DNA from: Parasedimentitalea maritima | GTDB lineage: Bacteria; Pseudomonadota; Alphaproteobacteria; Rhodobacterales; Rhodobacteraceae | DNA length: 64,000 nt | Direction of reading: 5' to 3' | NCBI RefSeq assembly: GCF_005771405.1 | Contig: NZ_VAUA01000013.1 | Coordinates: forward strand, 1-64,000 | Part shown: positions 44,918 to 53,865 of the stretch, piece by piece | How positions within the stretch are numbered: the first letter of the stretch is position 1 | Layout: each line of letters starts with the position of its first letter | The notes under the pieces: model-generated | The model's input: only the letters and a program-made list of their open reading frames with translations | Told to the model about the DNA's origin: nothing | The model's database searches: none | Position numbers and translations under genes: made by a program

Positions 44918-46909
44918 ATGCGTGGGCATGGGCTTGGATGGAATTTATTGGGGACTGTATCGTCCCTTAGCTTGATGATTGTTAACACGGCCCCCCTAAT
45001 GGCTCAGGAGACAGATGAGGGTTTCCTTGGTGTCATTGAATTGGGCGACAGCAAGCGTGAAGTGCAGGTTGGCACTGCAACTGCTTTGACGGTGATCAAC
45101 CAAGAAGAAATCGACGACCGCCAAGCCGGTACCATTGCTGAGCTGATTGATTCCGTTCCCGGTGTAACCCTGGTTAACGGAAACACACCGCAGGGCTCTG
45201 GGATCAACATTCGTGGTTTTGGTGCAAATGGCACTTACGGGACCGACTCTAAGGTGCTGGTTGTCGTCGACGGTGCCACAACCGGGGCTGAAGAACTATA
45301 CCGGATTGGCAATCAGCTGTTCACTGACCCAGAACTATATAGTGAAGTTTCTGTGATCCGCGGCACTGTTGGATCGTTTGAATTTGGATCCGGCGTGGTG
45401 GGTGGCGTCGTTCAGCTCGAAACAAAAAATGCTTCAGATTTCACCGGTGGTGAAATTGGTGTGCGCTTGCGCCAAACGTTAGAGGCAACGTCAAATGGGG
45501 CAGGTTTTGCAAGTTCAACAATCGCGGCCTGGCAACCCACTGACAACTTGGAATTCCTGTTCAATTACACAGTCCGTGATCAAGACGATTACAAAACGGC
45601 TGATGGGACAGTGGTTACAAACAGTAAATTCCGAATGCCGTCCTATCTGGTGAAAGGTCGGTATACGTTTGGTGACGACAATGCCCATGCCATTACTCTG
45701 TCCTACAATGACAGCACCACTGACGAAAAAGACGTGCCCTATGATACATTTGGCACAACAGGTGGTTCCTTTGGCAACGTTGATCGTAAAACCCACAGCA
45801 AAATTGCAGTCCTGCAATACGACTATAGCCCAAGTGGAAGTGACCTGATTGACTTAAGTGTCAATCTGTCCCGCTCCGAGCAAGCTATTGAGCAGACCTG
45901 TCTTCCAGCAACCGCTCCATTTGGATGTTTCTCAGTGGTGGACGCGGATCACAACTACGAAATCACCAAGCTGACGATTAAGAACACAGCCTATTTCCTA
46001 ACGGGGTCGGTTGAGCACAACCTAAGAGCGGGAATTGAGTTTTCACAACGCGATCGACTGGATGCGCCTTCCGCACCAGGTGGATCAGACAAAAGGATAG
46101 CCCTGTTTGCTGTGGATGAGGTTCTGGTCAACCAGAACCTGACGCTCACACCCGCATTGCGCTATGAAACTCAAGACATCGAAGGTGATACAGCCCCTAA
46201 CAATGCCTCATATTCCAATGACGCACTGATGGGCGGCCTATCGGCGCGGTACGAATTTGACAGTGGCTTTGCCCTGTTTGCCAGCGCGGCCTATACTGAG
46301 ATGATGCCGATCATTGACGACCTGGGTACGCCGCTCTTTATGACCCAACCGGAAAAATCACGCACCTATGAAGGTGGTGTTTCTTATACCCAAGGCGATC
46401 TGTTTTCCACAGGTGATGCCCTGCAAGTGAAAGCGAATATCTACCAGACCTATGTTTGGGATGTCACCTCATACTCCAATGTCGCCAATATTGACGTCAA
46501 AGGGATCGAACTCGAAGCATCCTACAGCCATGCCAGCGGGTTTTATGCCGACTTCAATGCAACCAGCGCTGATGGAACTTCAAAGAATAATGCCGGAGTT
46601 GGCAGCAAATGGATTTACGCGCCAGAAACATCTGCACGACTAACCCTCGGGAAACGTTTTGGCGAAGCGCTTGATGTCAGTTGGGAACTTGTGGCGGCCC
46701 AGTCCACCACGGGTGTCGGCAACATCGCACTGGCGGGTTATGGCGTGAATAACCTGAGGGCAACATACAGGCCGCAATCTGGTGCCCTCAAAGGCGCCGA
46801 GCTCCGTTTTGGCGTGGAAAACATTCTGGACGCTACATACCAGTCGCAGCTGTCTACTCGGGTGGCTCCGGGCCGGAACTTCAAGCTGACGATGGCAAAA
46901 ACCTTCTGA
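44918..46909 (+). CDS. hmuR: TonB-dependent haem receptor
   Basis: 663 residues. The signal peptide (cleavage near APLMAQ-ETD) is followed by the plug domain (about 50-175, with IDSVPGVTLVNGN and GSGINIRGFG) and a 22-strand barrel ending in TKTF-like aromatic residues (MAKTF). It should bind haem or a haemoprotein outside and import it using TonB energy. It begins a plus-strand series with exbB, exbD and tonB and faces hmuSTUV. AAGGA six bases before ATG 44918 is a good ribosome binding site. Confidence 0.93.
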   Translation: MRGHGLGWNLLGTVSSLSLMIVNTAPLMAQETDEGFLGVIELGDSKREVQVGTATALTVINQEEIDDRQAGTIAELIDSVPGVTLVNGNTPQGSGINIRGFGANGTYGTDSKVLVVVDGATTGAEELYRIGNQLFTDPELYSEVSVIRGTVGSFEFGSGVVGGVVQLETKNASDFTGGEIGVRLRQTLEATSNGAGFASSTIAAWQPTDNLEFLFNYTVRDQDDYKTADGTVVTNSKFRMPSYLVKGRYTFGDDNAHAITLSYNDSTTDEKDVPYDTFGTTGGSFGNVDRKTHSKIAVLQYDYSPSGSDLIDLSVNLSRSEQAIEQTCLPATAPFGCFSVVDADHNYEITKLTIKNTAYFLTGSVEHNLRAGIEFSQRDRLDAPSAPGGSDKRIALFAVDEVLVNQNLTLTPALRYETQDIEGDTAPNNASYSNDALMGGLSARYEFDSGFALFASAAYTEMMPIIDDLGTPLFMTQPEKSRTYEGGVSYTQGDLFSTGDALQVKANIYQTYVWDVTSYSNVANIDVKGIELEASYSHASGFYADFNATSADGTSKNNAGVGSKWIYAPETSARLTLGKRFGEALDVSWELVAAQSTTGVGNIALAGYGVNNLRATYRPQSGALKGAELRFGVENILDATYQSQLSTRVAPGRNFKLTMAKTF

Positions 46910-46935
46910 TCCACTGATAGCCCGAAAGGTATTCG

Positions 46936-47376
46936 ATGACACTTGGTACATGTAAATGGAAGGCCCTAACAGCACTTGTGCTGTCAGGGCTGGTCGGTTC
47001 GGCAGCGGTTTCCGAAACGGTAAAACCGCCCGCTGTCTCTATAGAGTTGAGTGCAGCGGATGCGATCGGCGAAGCCTGCCGATTGTCTTTTGTTGTCCAA
47101 AACAGTCACAGTCAGGACATTGCCAGTTCAGTCTATGAGACAGTTTTGTTCAATGTAGATGGGCAAGTTGCACAGTTGACCCTGTTGGATTTTCAAGACC
47201 TGCCTGCCGGGCGCATGCGTGTGCGGCAATTTCAATTCGACGGTTTGGCTTGCGATGACATCAGCCGGGTCCTGATCAACGGTGCTGACACTTGTGAGGG
47301 CGAAGGGTTGCCACAGGATGCATGTGACAAAGATCTAACCCTGCGCAGCCTAACCAAGATGGAGCTGATAGGATGA
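46936..47376 (+). CDS. Unknown exported protein in the haem uptake operon
   Basis: 146 residues. A signal peptide (cleavage near SAAVS-ETV) is followed by a beta-rich domain (about 30-110) with at least five cysteines, among them GEACRLSFVVQNS, LACDD and two near the C-terminus. The pattern of strands suggests a small beta-sandwich. I do not recognise a named family. It sits between the haem receptor and exbB and overlaps exbB by four bases (ATGA), so a role in receptor or ExbB function at the periplasm is likely but unproven. Confidence 0.75.
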   Translation: MTLGTCKWKALTALVLSGLVGSAAVSETVKPPAVSIELSAADAIGEACRLSFVVQNSHSQDIASSVYETVLFNVDGQVAQLTLLDFQDLPAGRMRVRQFQFDGLACDDISRVLINGADTCEGEGLPQDACDKDLTLRSLTKMELIG

Positions 47377-48032
47377 CTATGATCCAATCGGCATTATTGC
47401 AGGTCCTGGATCTTGGTGGACCTGTGGTATTGGTTCTTCTGGCGACTTCGGTGCTGGCTACAGCGTTGGTGTTGTACAAAATATGGCAATATCAAATTGC
47501 GCGTGTTGGCCGCCATCGACAGTTGAGCCTTGCAGTTGAAGCTTGGGACCGAGGCGATGTCACACAGGCGATGGCCAATTTGCAGCAAACCAAATCCTAC
47601 TTGGCCCCAGTGCTACACATGGCGCTGACCCAGGCCCCCAGCAGAAAACTGTCGGACCGGACCGAAGCTGAAGCCGAAGTTCGCTTCTCGCGGCTGGAAC
47701 AGGGATTGGGAACCCTTGACCTCATTGCTCAACTGGCCCCGTTGCTGGGGTTGTTCGGCACAGTTCTGGGCATGATCGAAGCGTTCAAAAAGCTGGAAGC
47801 CGCTGGTTCCTCGGTAGATCCTTCAATGCTGGCGGGCGGAATTTGGGTGGCTTTGTTCACAACAGCAGCTGGTTTGGCTGTGGCTATGCCAACATCCATG
47901 GTGCTGAGCTGGCTCACCGCCCGTATGCAACGTGAGAGAGTGTTTGCAAACCGGGCGCTGAGTACGGTGTTTGCGCCGACGGCCACTGCGGCAACCAAGG
48001 TAGAAGAGTTGCGAGCAGCATATGGCAGTTAA
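47373..48032 (+). CDS. exbB: ExbB/TolQ-type proton channel protein
   Basis: 219 residues with three membrane helices (about 12-35, 110-132, 150-175). The family segment LDLIAQLAPLLGLFGTVLGMIEAF and the following WVALFTTAAGLAVAMP are present. With ExbD it forms the proton-driven motor that energises TonB. It overlaps the gene before and the exbD gene after, so the operon is tight. Confidence 0.93.
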   Translation: MTMIQSALLQVLDLGGPVVLVLLATSVLATALVLYKIWQYQIARVGRHRQLSLAVEAWDRGDVTQAMANLQQTKSYLAPVLHMALTQAPSRKLSDRTEAEAEVRFSRLEQGLGTLDLIAQLAPLLGLFGTVLGMIEAFKKLEAAGSSVDPSMLAGGIWVALFTTAAGLAVAMPTSMVLSWLTARMQRERVFANRALSTVFAPTATAATKVEELRAAYGS

Positions 48033-48405
48033 TTTGAAAGGCCCTAAGCGTCGGCGCCTGTCGATGACCTCGTTGATTGACGTAATATTCCTTCTGCTGT
48101 TGTTCTTCATGCTGACTTCAACGTTCTCAAAATATTCTGAGGTCGAATTGATGAACGCAGCAAGTGGCAATGGCCGCGAGAACAAGCAGATGCTGTTTGT
48201 ATCCCTGGGCGAAGACAGTTTGATGCTGAATGCGCAAAACGTCGATATGAGCCTTATTGCCGGTTTGGTTGAGGCTCAGCCGAATGATGGCAGCGGGCAT
48301 CTGGTATTGATCAACCTCGGGGAAGAGACGTCGTCGCAAAGATTGGTGGATTTGTTGACCAGCTTGCGAGTGGTCAAAGATCTGCAGACAATGATTTTGA
48401 GCTGA
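48022..48405 (+). CDS. exbD: ExbD/TolR-type protein, first copy
   Basis: 127 residues: a cytoplasmic start, one membrane helix (SMTSLIDVIFLLLLFFMLTS) with the proton-carrying aspartate of LIDVIF, and a periplasmic domain. It works with ExbB as motor subunit. The start overlaps exbB by 11 bases. Confidence 0.92.
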   Translation: MAVNLKGPKRRRLSMTSLIDVIFLLLLFFMLTSTFSKYSEVELMNAASGNGRENKQMLFVSLGEDSLMLNAQNVDMSLIAGLVEAQPNDGSGHLVLINLGEETSSQRLVDLLTSLRVVKDLQTMILS

Positions 48406-48415
48406 GGTCGGCCCT

Positions 48416-48805
48416 GTGCGCATCAAGCAACCTATTGCCAGTCAAAAAGAACCAACGATCGCTCTAATCAATATCGTATTTCTAATGCTGGTGTTTTTCA
48501 TGATCGCTGGCACCCTGGCAGTTCCTCTAGACAAGGAACTCCGGTTGATCGAGACAACCGGTTTGGAGGGGCGCGAACCACCTGACACACTTGTGGTTCA
48601 TGCCGACGGCCGGCTCTCCTTGCAAGGAAAGCCCCTCGCCGATACTGCGGATTTTCTGGCGACCCTCTCTGCAGATGAATTGAAAGTGGTGCGCATCGTT
48701 CCAGATCGTGCGTTACCGGCCAAACGGCTCGTGGCGCTGGGTAATTTACTGCGTCAGGGCGGTGCAGATCGATTGATGCTGGTCTCTGAAAAGGGGCTGA
48801 AATGA
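48416..48805 (+). CDS. ExbD/TolR-type protein, second copy
   Basis: 129 residues starting at GTG 48416 with GAGG upstream. It has the same layout as the first copy but differs at the key position: the helix reads IALINIVFLMLVFFMIAGT, with asparagine (LINIVF) where the first copy has the proton-carrying aspartate. It probably acts as a non-conducting partner in an ExbD heterodimer. The stop overlaps the tonB start (ATGA). Confidence 0.9.
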   Translation: MRIKQPIASQKEPTIALINIVFLMLVFFMIAGTLAVPLDKELRLIETTGLEGREPPDTLVVHADGRLSLQGKPLADTADFLATLSADELKVVRIVPDRALPAKRLVALGNLLRQGGADRLMLVSEKGLK

Positions 48806-49767
48806 CACCGCAGTCTCGAAGCGTTGCATTATTCGCGCTGATCTTAGCCGCAGCGGCACATGCAGCTCCGGCGTTTTTACAGGACAACACCGACGTTCAA
48901 ATCGAAGGTGGCAACACTGCTCTTGCATCACAGGGAAACTCTTTTACCAACATGGCGGCGGGTGTGCAGGAGCCAGAAAAGCCACAAGACATCACCGATG
49001 CTCAAGACACGGTTGTACATTCACAGACCCCGCCAAAGACGCTCCCAATAAAGCCTTCGGTTGAAAATCAGGCAGAGCAGACCGTTGAACCAAGTCGCGA
49101 ACTTCCAACGCAACAGGTTGTAAAACCTGTTGAACACCCGCCAATTGTCGAGCCAGTGCGGCCGTCAGCGGTCACACCTCAAGTTCAAAATCCGATAACC
49201 GTAGACACAGCACCAGCACTGCAAGCAGTTCCGCAAGACAAAAGCGTGCAGCCCACAGATCCCAAGGTGCTTCGCCCCACACAACAGTCCGAACACGACG
49301 CAGCAAAACCGAGCGAGCGAGCGTCGGTGACGCCAAAACCTGAGGTTCAATCCCCCGTAGCTGAAGCTAAACCACAGCCTAAGCCCGAGCCCAAACCACG
49401 AGGCAATGGCGCAAACACCACTGCTCAGGGAACTGCAGATGGACAAAACAACAGTCCGGGAGGTCAGGCGAGAAGCAATCCAAACACCAGCAAAGTGCAA
49501 GGAAATGCCACAGCGAGCAATTATTCTGGAACGGTCAGACGCAAAATCCATAGGGCGAAACGCCAACGGGTTAACATCAAAGGCGTGGCTCTCGTTTCGT
49601 TCAACATTGCTCCAAACGGCTCCATTTCAGGGGCGCGAGTTGCCCGTAGCTCTGGTTCGGCAAAGTTAGATCGAATTGCCCTATCACAGGTCCGCCGCGC
49701 CTCACCGTTCCCTCCACCTCCGCCGGGCGCACGCACCAGTTATTCAGTTGAAATCAAAGGAAAGTAG
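48802..49767 (+). CDS. tonB: TonB family energy transducer
   Basis: 321 residues. One N-terminal membrane segment (about 8-25) is followed by a long proline-, lysine- and glutamine-rich spanning region (about 50-240, KPQPKPEPKPRGN) and a C-terminal TonB domain (VNIKGVALVSFNIAPNGSISGARVARSSG, then ALSQVRRASPFPPPPPG). It passes ExbB-ExbD energy to the haem receptor. The dedicated set in one operon suggests it serves this receptor first. Confidence 0.92.
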   Translation: MTPQSRSVALFALILAAAAHAAPAFLQDNTDVQIEGGNTALASQGNSFTNMAAGVQEPEKPQDITDAQDTVVHSQTPPKTLPIKPSVENQAEQTVEPSRELPTQQVVKPVEHPPIVEPVRPSAVTPQVQNPITVDTAPALQAVPQDKSVQPTDPKVLRPTQQSEHDAAKPSERASVTPKPEVQSPVAEAKPQPKPEPKPRGNGANTTAQGTADGQNNSPGGQARSNPNTSKVQGNATASNYSGTVRRKIHRAKRQRVNIKGVALVSFNIAPNGSISGARVARSSGSAKLDRIALSQVRRASPFPPPPPGARTSYSVEIKGK

Positions 49768-50661
49768 ATTTTCACCCGATCAGGTGATCCCCACTGCCGG
49801 GCCGGTGTGATTGTGCGGGTGACAGTATTACCCTGACGTGGCGGCGCGTCTGAAGTTGTGCGGACCAGTTCCAGATCAATCAAGAAACCCTGTTTGTGGT
49901 CGATACTCTGAGGCCCCCCAGCGAAATCGAAGCTTTAGGCACCTCGCACCAATCACCCGATCATTTGCTTCACTAGGCAATTTAGTGCCCATATCTGTTC
50001 AGCGACGTTGGAAATCCGGGGCAAGAATCTGAACATGTTGGCTAAGCAGGCGTGACAGGGCGAACACTTCCGCTGGGTCCTCGACCTAAACGCCCCGACA
50101 CGGTTCCAGGTTATGAGCCCGGCGGTCTGATGCCCCCAGCGAAAGCAAAGATATCATAGATATGACAGGCATCGTTTACAATGCAGACACTCTGGCCTGA
50201 CCAAGGCACATGTGTCGATCAATGGTGTACCCAAAATTCACTGAATCTTTGCTGGATTTCACATCGGGAAGCTCCAGGTCACCTATATCGTAGTGCGCAA
50301 GGATCTGGTCAGCATTTACCAGATCATCAACAACGGTGGCATCAACAGGTCAGTAGCTACCTAAAAAATCAGGACGAACTGACACAGTGAAAAAATGGCC
50401 GTTTAGATGGAGCTGATGGGCTCTCTGATTTGAGACTGCAAAGTGGGCAGTTTGGGTTTTCTGTGTGGTGGTCACCTTCAACGCCCATCACTTTATCTCG
50501 ACGCCCCCCTGCAAATTTGCGAATTCAGTTTGCAATAATAGCGACACCAAACCCGATTTCATGAAAAATTCCTGTAACGATTACCCTATAACTAAACACT
50601 TGTTCAATTCCCGCTGGATGGCAGTATAGTGCCGCCAAACTGATCAAACCGGAGGCCCGCC
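49768..50661. other. Long gap with gene remnants
   Basis: About 890 bases without an intact gene. A plus-strand frame around 50200-50360 reads LTKAHVSINGVPKIH, a stop, then GFHIGKLQVTYIVVRKDLV and a run to a second stop, as a decayed coding stretch would. I cannot name the original gene. Just upstream of the acyl-CoA dehydrogenase a TTGTTC and a TATAGT 19 bases apart could be its promoter. Confidence 0.35.
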
Positions 50662-51807
50662 ATGGATTTTGCATTATCCGAGGAACAAAACGCCATTTTC
50701 GATATGGCCTATGCATTCGGGCAGGAGCAAATTGCTCCACATGCCCAAGGCTGGGAAAAAGACGGAACCATCCCCAAGGCGTTATGGCCGCAAATTGGCG
50801 AGTTGGGTTTTGGTGGTCTTTATGTATCGGAAGAATACGGCGGATCAGGTCTGTCGCGGTTGGATGCAACCCTGGTCTTTGAAGCGCTGGCGATGGCCTG
50901 CCCTGCCGTGGGGTCCTTTTTGTCGATCCACAACATGTGTGGTGGCATGATCGATAAGTTCGGCTCGGATGAAACCAAGAAAAAATGGCTGCCCGACCTC
51001 TGTACCATGTCGACCGTCTACTCGTATTGCCTGACCGAGCCAGGGTCCGGGTCCGACGCTGCAGCCCTGAAAACCCGTGCCAAACCAAGTGACGTCGGCT
51101 ACACTTTGAATGGATCCAAGGCGTTCATCTCAGGTGGCGGCTACTCTGATGCCTATATCTGCATGGTGCGCAGTGGCGTGGACGGCCCCAAAGGCATCTC
51201 GGCACTGGTGGTTGAAGATGGCACTCCTGGCCTGTCTTTCGGCGGTCTTGAGGACAAAATGGGCTGGAAAGCCCAACCCACTGCGCAAGTCCAGTTCGAC
51301 GATTGCGCTGTCCCGGCAGCCAATTTGATCGGCACCGAGGGCAAAGGATTCAGCTACGCCATGGCCGGACTTGACGGCGGTCGGCTGAATATCTCTGCTG
51401 GTGCATTAGGCGGCGCTCAACAGGCGCTGAACCTGACATTGCAATATATGTCCGAGCGCAGGGCCTTTGGCCAAAGCATCGACCAATTCCAGGGGTTACA
51501 GTTCCGACTGGCTGAGTACGAAACCAAACTTCAGGCCTCCCGCACCTTTTTGCGTCAGGCGGCATGGAAGCTCGATAATGGTGCCCCAGATGCCAGCAAA
51601 TTCTGCGCCATGGCCAAACTAATGGTCACTGACGTCGCCTTTGACGTGGCCAATGGCTGCCTGCAACTGCACGGAGGTTACGGGTATCTGGCGGATTACG
51701 GCATTGAAAAAATCGTTCGCGATCTGCGCGTTCACCAAATCCTTGAAGGCACCAATGAAATCATGCGGGTGATTGTCGCGCGCCATCTGCTGGCCGAGAA
51801 CCGATAA
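50662..51807 (+). CDS. Acyl-CoA dehydrogenase, probably isobutyryl-CoA dehydrogenase
   Basis: 381 residues, an FAD-dependent acyl-CoA dehydrogenase. YCLTEPGSGSDAAAL near residue 122, RRAFGQSIDQFQGLQF near 270 and the C-terminal LHGGYGYLADYGIEKIVRDLRVHQILEGTNEIMR are family marks, with Glu in the LEGTNE position as catalytic base. The next two genes are valine-pathway enzymes and follow with no gap, so isobutyryl-CoA is the likely substrate. CGGAGG precedes ATG 50662. Confidence 0.9.
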   Translation: MDFALSEEQNAIFDMAYAFGQEQIAPHAQGWEKDGTIPKALWPQIGELGFGGLYVSEEYGGSGLSRLDATLVFEALAMACPAVGSFLSIHNMCGGMIDKFGSDETKKKWLPDLCTMSTVYSYCLTEPGSGSDAAALKTRAKPSDVGYTLNGSKAFISGGGYSDAYICMVRSGVDGPKGISALVVEDGTPGLSFGGLEDKMGWKAQPTAQVQFDDCAVPAANLIGTEGKGFSYAMAGLDGGRLNISAGALGGAQQALNLTLQYMSERRAFGQSIDQFQGLQFRLAEYETKLQASRTFLRQAAWKLDNGAPDASKFCAMAKLMVTDVAFDVANGCLQLHGGYGYLADYGIEKIVRDLRVHQILEGTNEIMRVIVARHLLAENR

Positions 51808-52848
51808 ATGTCCGACATCGACATTCGCATTACCGGCAAAGCTGGCCGCATCACACTGACCCGCCCTAAGGCGCTAAATGCTCTGTCCTATGAGATGTGC
51901 ATGGCCATTGACGCTGCACTAAAGGACTGGGCAACAAACGACACCGTGCAACTGGTGGTAATCGACGCGGCCGGGGACAAGGCCTTTTGTGCGGGAGGTG
52001 ACATTGCAGAATTATACGACAGCGGAACCAAAGGCGACTATGCCTATGGCCGCAAGTTCTGGAGCGATGAATATCGCCTGAACGCCCGTATGTTTGAATA
52101 TGGCAAACCCATTGTCAGCTTCATGCAAGGTTTTACCATGGGCGGCGGCGTTGGCATTGGATGCCATGGCACCCACCGCGTGTTATGCGAAACCAGCCAG
52201 ATCTCCATGCCCGAGGTCGGCATTGGTTTGGTCCCGGATGTCGGTGGCACCTTGATTTTATCACAGGCCCCGGGCCGGCTGGGTGAATACCTTGGTTTGA
52301 CCGGGTTTCGCATGGTGGCAGACGATGCCATTCTGGCAGGCTTTGCTGACCTCTTCATTCCGCAGGATCAATGGCTCAGCTTGATCTCTTCGCTCGAGTC
52401 AAACGGCGATTTGACCTGCCTGACCACCAGCGCCGACGTCCCTCCCACAGGGAAATTGCGCGATCTTCAGGGCAACATTGATCGCCACTTTGCTGGTGAG
52501 ACACTGGGCGATATTCTAAATTCACTGCACAATGATGACAGTGCGTTTTCAGCTGCCACGCTCAAATCTCTTAGACGCAACTCGCCGCTATCGATGGCTT
52601 GCACGGCAGAGCTGTTGCACCGCTTACGCGGCCCAGAACCTAGCATTCGCACAGCGCTGGAACTGGAATACCGCTTTACCTACCGCGCTATGGAGCGGGG
52701 CGATTTTCTGGAAGGTATTCGCGCCGCCATTATCGACAAAGATCGCAATCCGCAGTGGCAACACAGCGACATGAACGTTCCCACCAGCGCCACCAGCCAT
52801 ATGCTAATGCCGCTGGGAGCTGAAACGCTGACTTTCGAGGAAGGATAA
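51808..52848 (+). CDS. 3-hydroxyisobutyryl-CoA hydrolase (crotonase family)
   Basis: 346 residues, longer than simple enoyl-CoA hydratases and typical of the hydrolase. AGDKAFCAGGDIAELY near residue 56, GFTMGGGVGIGCHG near 107 and PEVGIGLVPDVGGT near 135 are present. It releases 3-hydroxyisobutyrate from its CoA ester in valine breakdown. It starts directly after the dehydrogenase stop and is followed by mmsB after three bases. Confidence 0.92.
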   Translation: MSDIDIRITGKAGRITLTRPKALNALSYEMCMAIDAALKDWATNDTVQLVVIDAAGDKAFCAGGDIAELYDSGTKGDYAYGRKFWSDEYRLNARMFEYGKPIVSFMQGFTMGGGVGIGCHGTHRVLCETSQISMPEVGIGLVPDVGGTLILSQAPGRLGEYLGLTGFRMVADDAILAGFADLFIPQDQWLSLISSLESNGDLTCLTTSADVPPTGKLRDLQGNIDRHFAGETLGDILNSLHNDDSAFSAATLKSLRRNSPLSMACTAELLHRLRGPEPSIRTALELEYRFTYRAMERGDFLEGIRAAIIDKDRNPQWQHSDMNVPTSATSHMLMPLGAETLTFEEG

Positions 52849-52851
52849 CAG

Positions 52852-53727
52852 ATGAAAATTGGATTTATTGGACTGGGCAACATGGGCGGCCCAATGGCGG
52901 CCAACCTGGCCAAGGCAGGCCATCAGGTCACTGGTTTTGACATGGCAGAGGTGGAGATCGATGGTGTCTCTATGGCGGCATCTGGGGCTGAAGCGGCTAC
53001 TGGCGCTGATGTGGTCATCACCATGCTACCCAACGGACAAATCCTGCGTGCAGTGGCCGACCAAATCATTCCAGCCATGACAGCCGGCGCAACCCTGGTC
53101 GACTGTTCGACAGTCGACGTCGACTCCGCCCGGGCAGTGGCCGAACAGACCGCATCGTCTGACCTGCTGTTTGTCGACGCCCCGGTATCCGGTGGCATCG
53201 GCGGTGCTGCTGGCGGCACGCTGACCTTCATGGCGGGCGGCAGTGATGATGCTTTTGCCAAGGCCAACCCATTGTTCGACGTTATGGGCCAGAAAGCGGT
53301 ACATTGTGGCGCCGCCGGCGCCGGTCAATCTGCCAAAATCTGCAACAACATGATCCTGGGCGTCACCATGGCCGCAACCTGCGAGGCCTTTGCCCTTGCA
53401 GACAAACTGGGTCTGGACCGGCAAAAGATGTTCGACGTGGTCTCTACCTCTTCAGGTTATTCCTGGACTATGAACGCCTACTGCCCAGCCCCAGGTGTTG
53501 GCCCGCAGTCTCCGGCAGACAATGACTACAAACCGGGGTTCGCAGCCGAACTGATGCTGAAAGACTTGCGTCTGTCGCAACAGGCTGCTGAAAGCGCGGA
53601 TGCAGATACGCCAATGGGCGAACTGGCACAGGCGCTTTATGCGCAGTTTGTCGAAAACGAAGATGGACTGGGTATGGATTTCTCAGCCCTGCTGCCACGG
53701 TTTGAAAACCGCGGCCGTCGTTCATAA
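52852..53727 (+). CDS. mmsB: 3-hydroxyisobutyrate dehydrogenase
   Basis: 291 residues. The NAD-binding GFIGLGNMGGPMAANLAKAG is at the N-terminus, DAPVSGGIGGAAGGTL near residue 108, and the catalytic lysine lies in GAGQSAKICNN near 162. It oxidises 3-hydroxyisobutyrate to methylmalonate semialdehyde, the substrate of MmsA encoded 18 kb away. It ends the valine operon, before a strong hairpin. Confidence 0.95.
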   Translation: MKIGFIGLGNMGGPMAANLAKAGHQVTGFDMAEVEIDGVSMAASGAEAATGADVVITMLPNGQILRAVADQIIPAMTAGATLVDCSTVDVDSARAVAEQTASSDLLFVDAPVSGGIGGAAGGTLTFMAGGSDDAFAKANPLFDVMGQKAVHCGAAGAGQSAKICNNMILGVTMAATCEAFALADKLGLDRQKMFDVVSTSSGYSWTMNAYCPAPGVGPQSPADNDYKPGFAAELMLKDLRLSQQAAESADADTPMGELAQALYAQFVENEDGLGMDFSALLPRFENRGRRS

Positions 53728-53733
53728 AAGTAA

Positions 53734-53755
53734 AGCGCGCCCAATTGGGCGCGCT
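53734..53755. terminator. Terminator-like palindrome after mmsB
   Basis: AGCGCGCCCAA and its exact complement meet without a loop (22 bases in all), followed by a second small stem (CCTCCGGCAGGAGG) and TTTT. It separates the convergent mmsB and uvrA. Confidence 0.75.
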
Positions 53756-53865
53756 GCCTCCGGCAGGAGGATTTTAAGCAAAAAGAAGCCTGCGGCCCTA
53801 TATCGTTCTTATTGCCAGAAATACTCTGGGGTGAATGCGCTGCAAGCGCAGAGGGGCCAAGCCCC

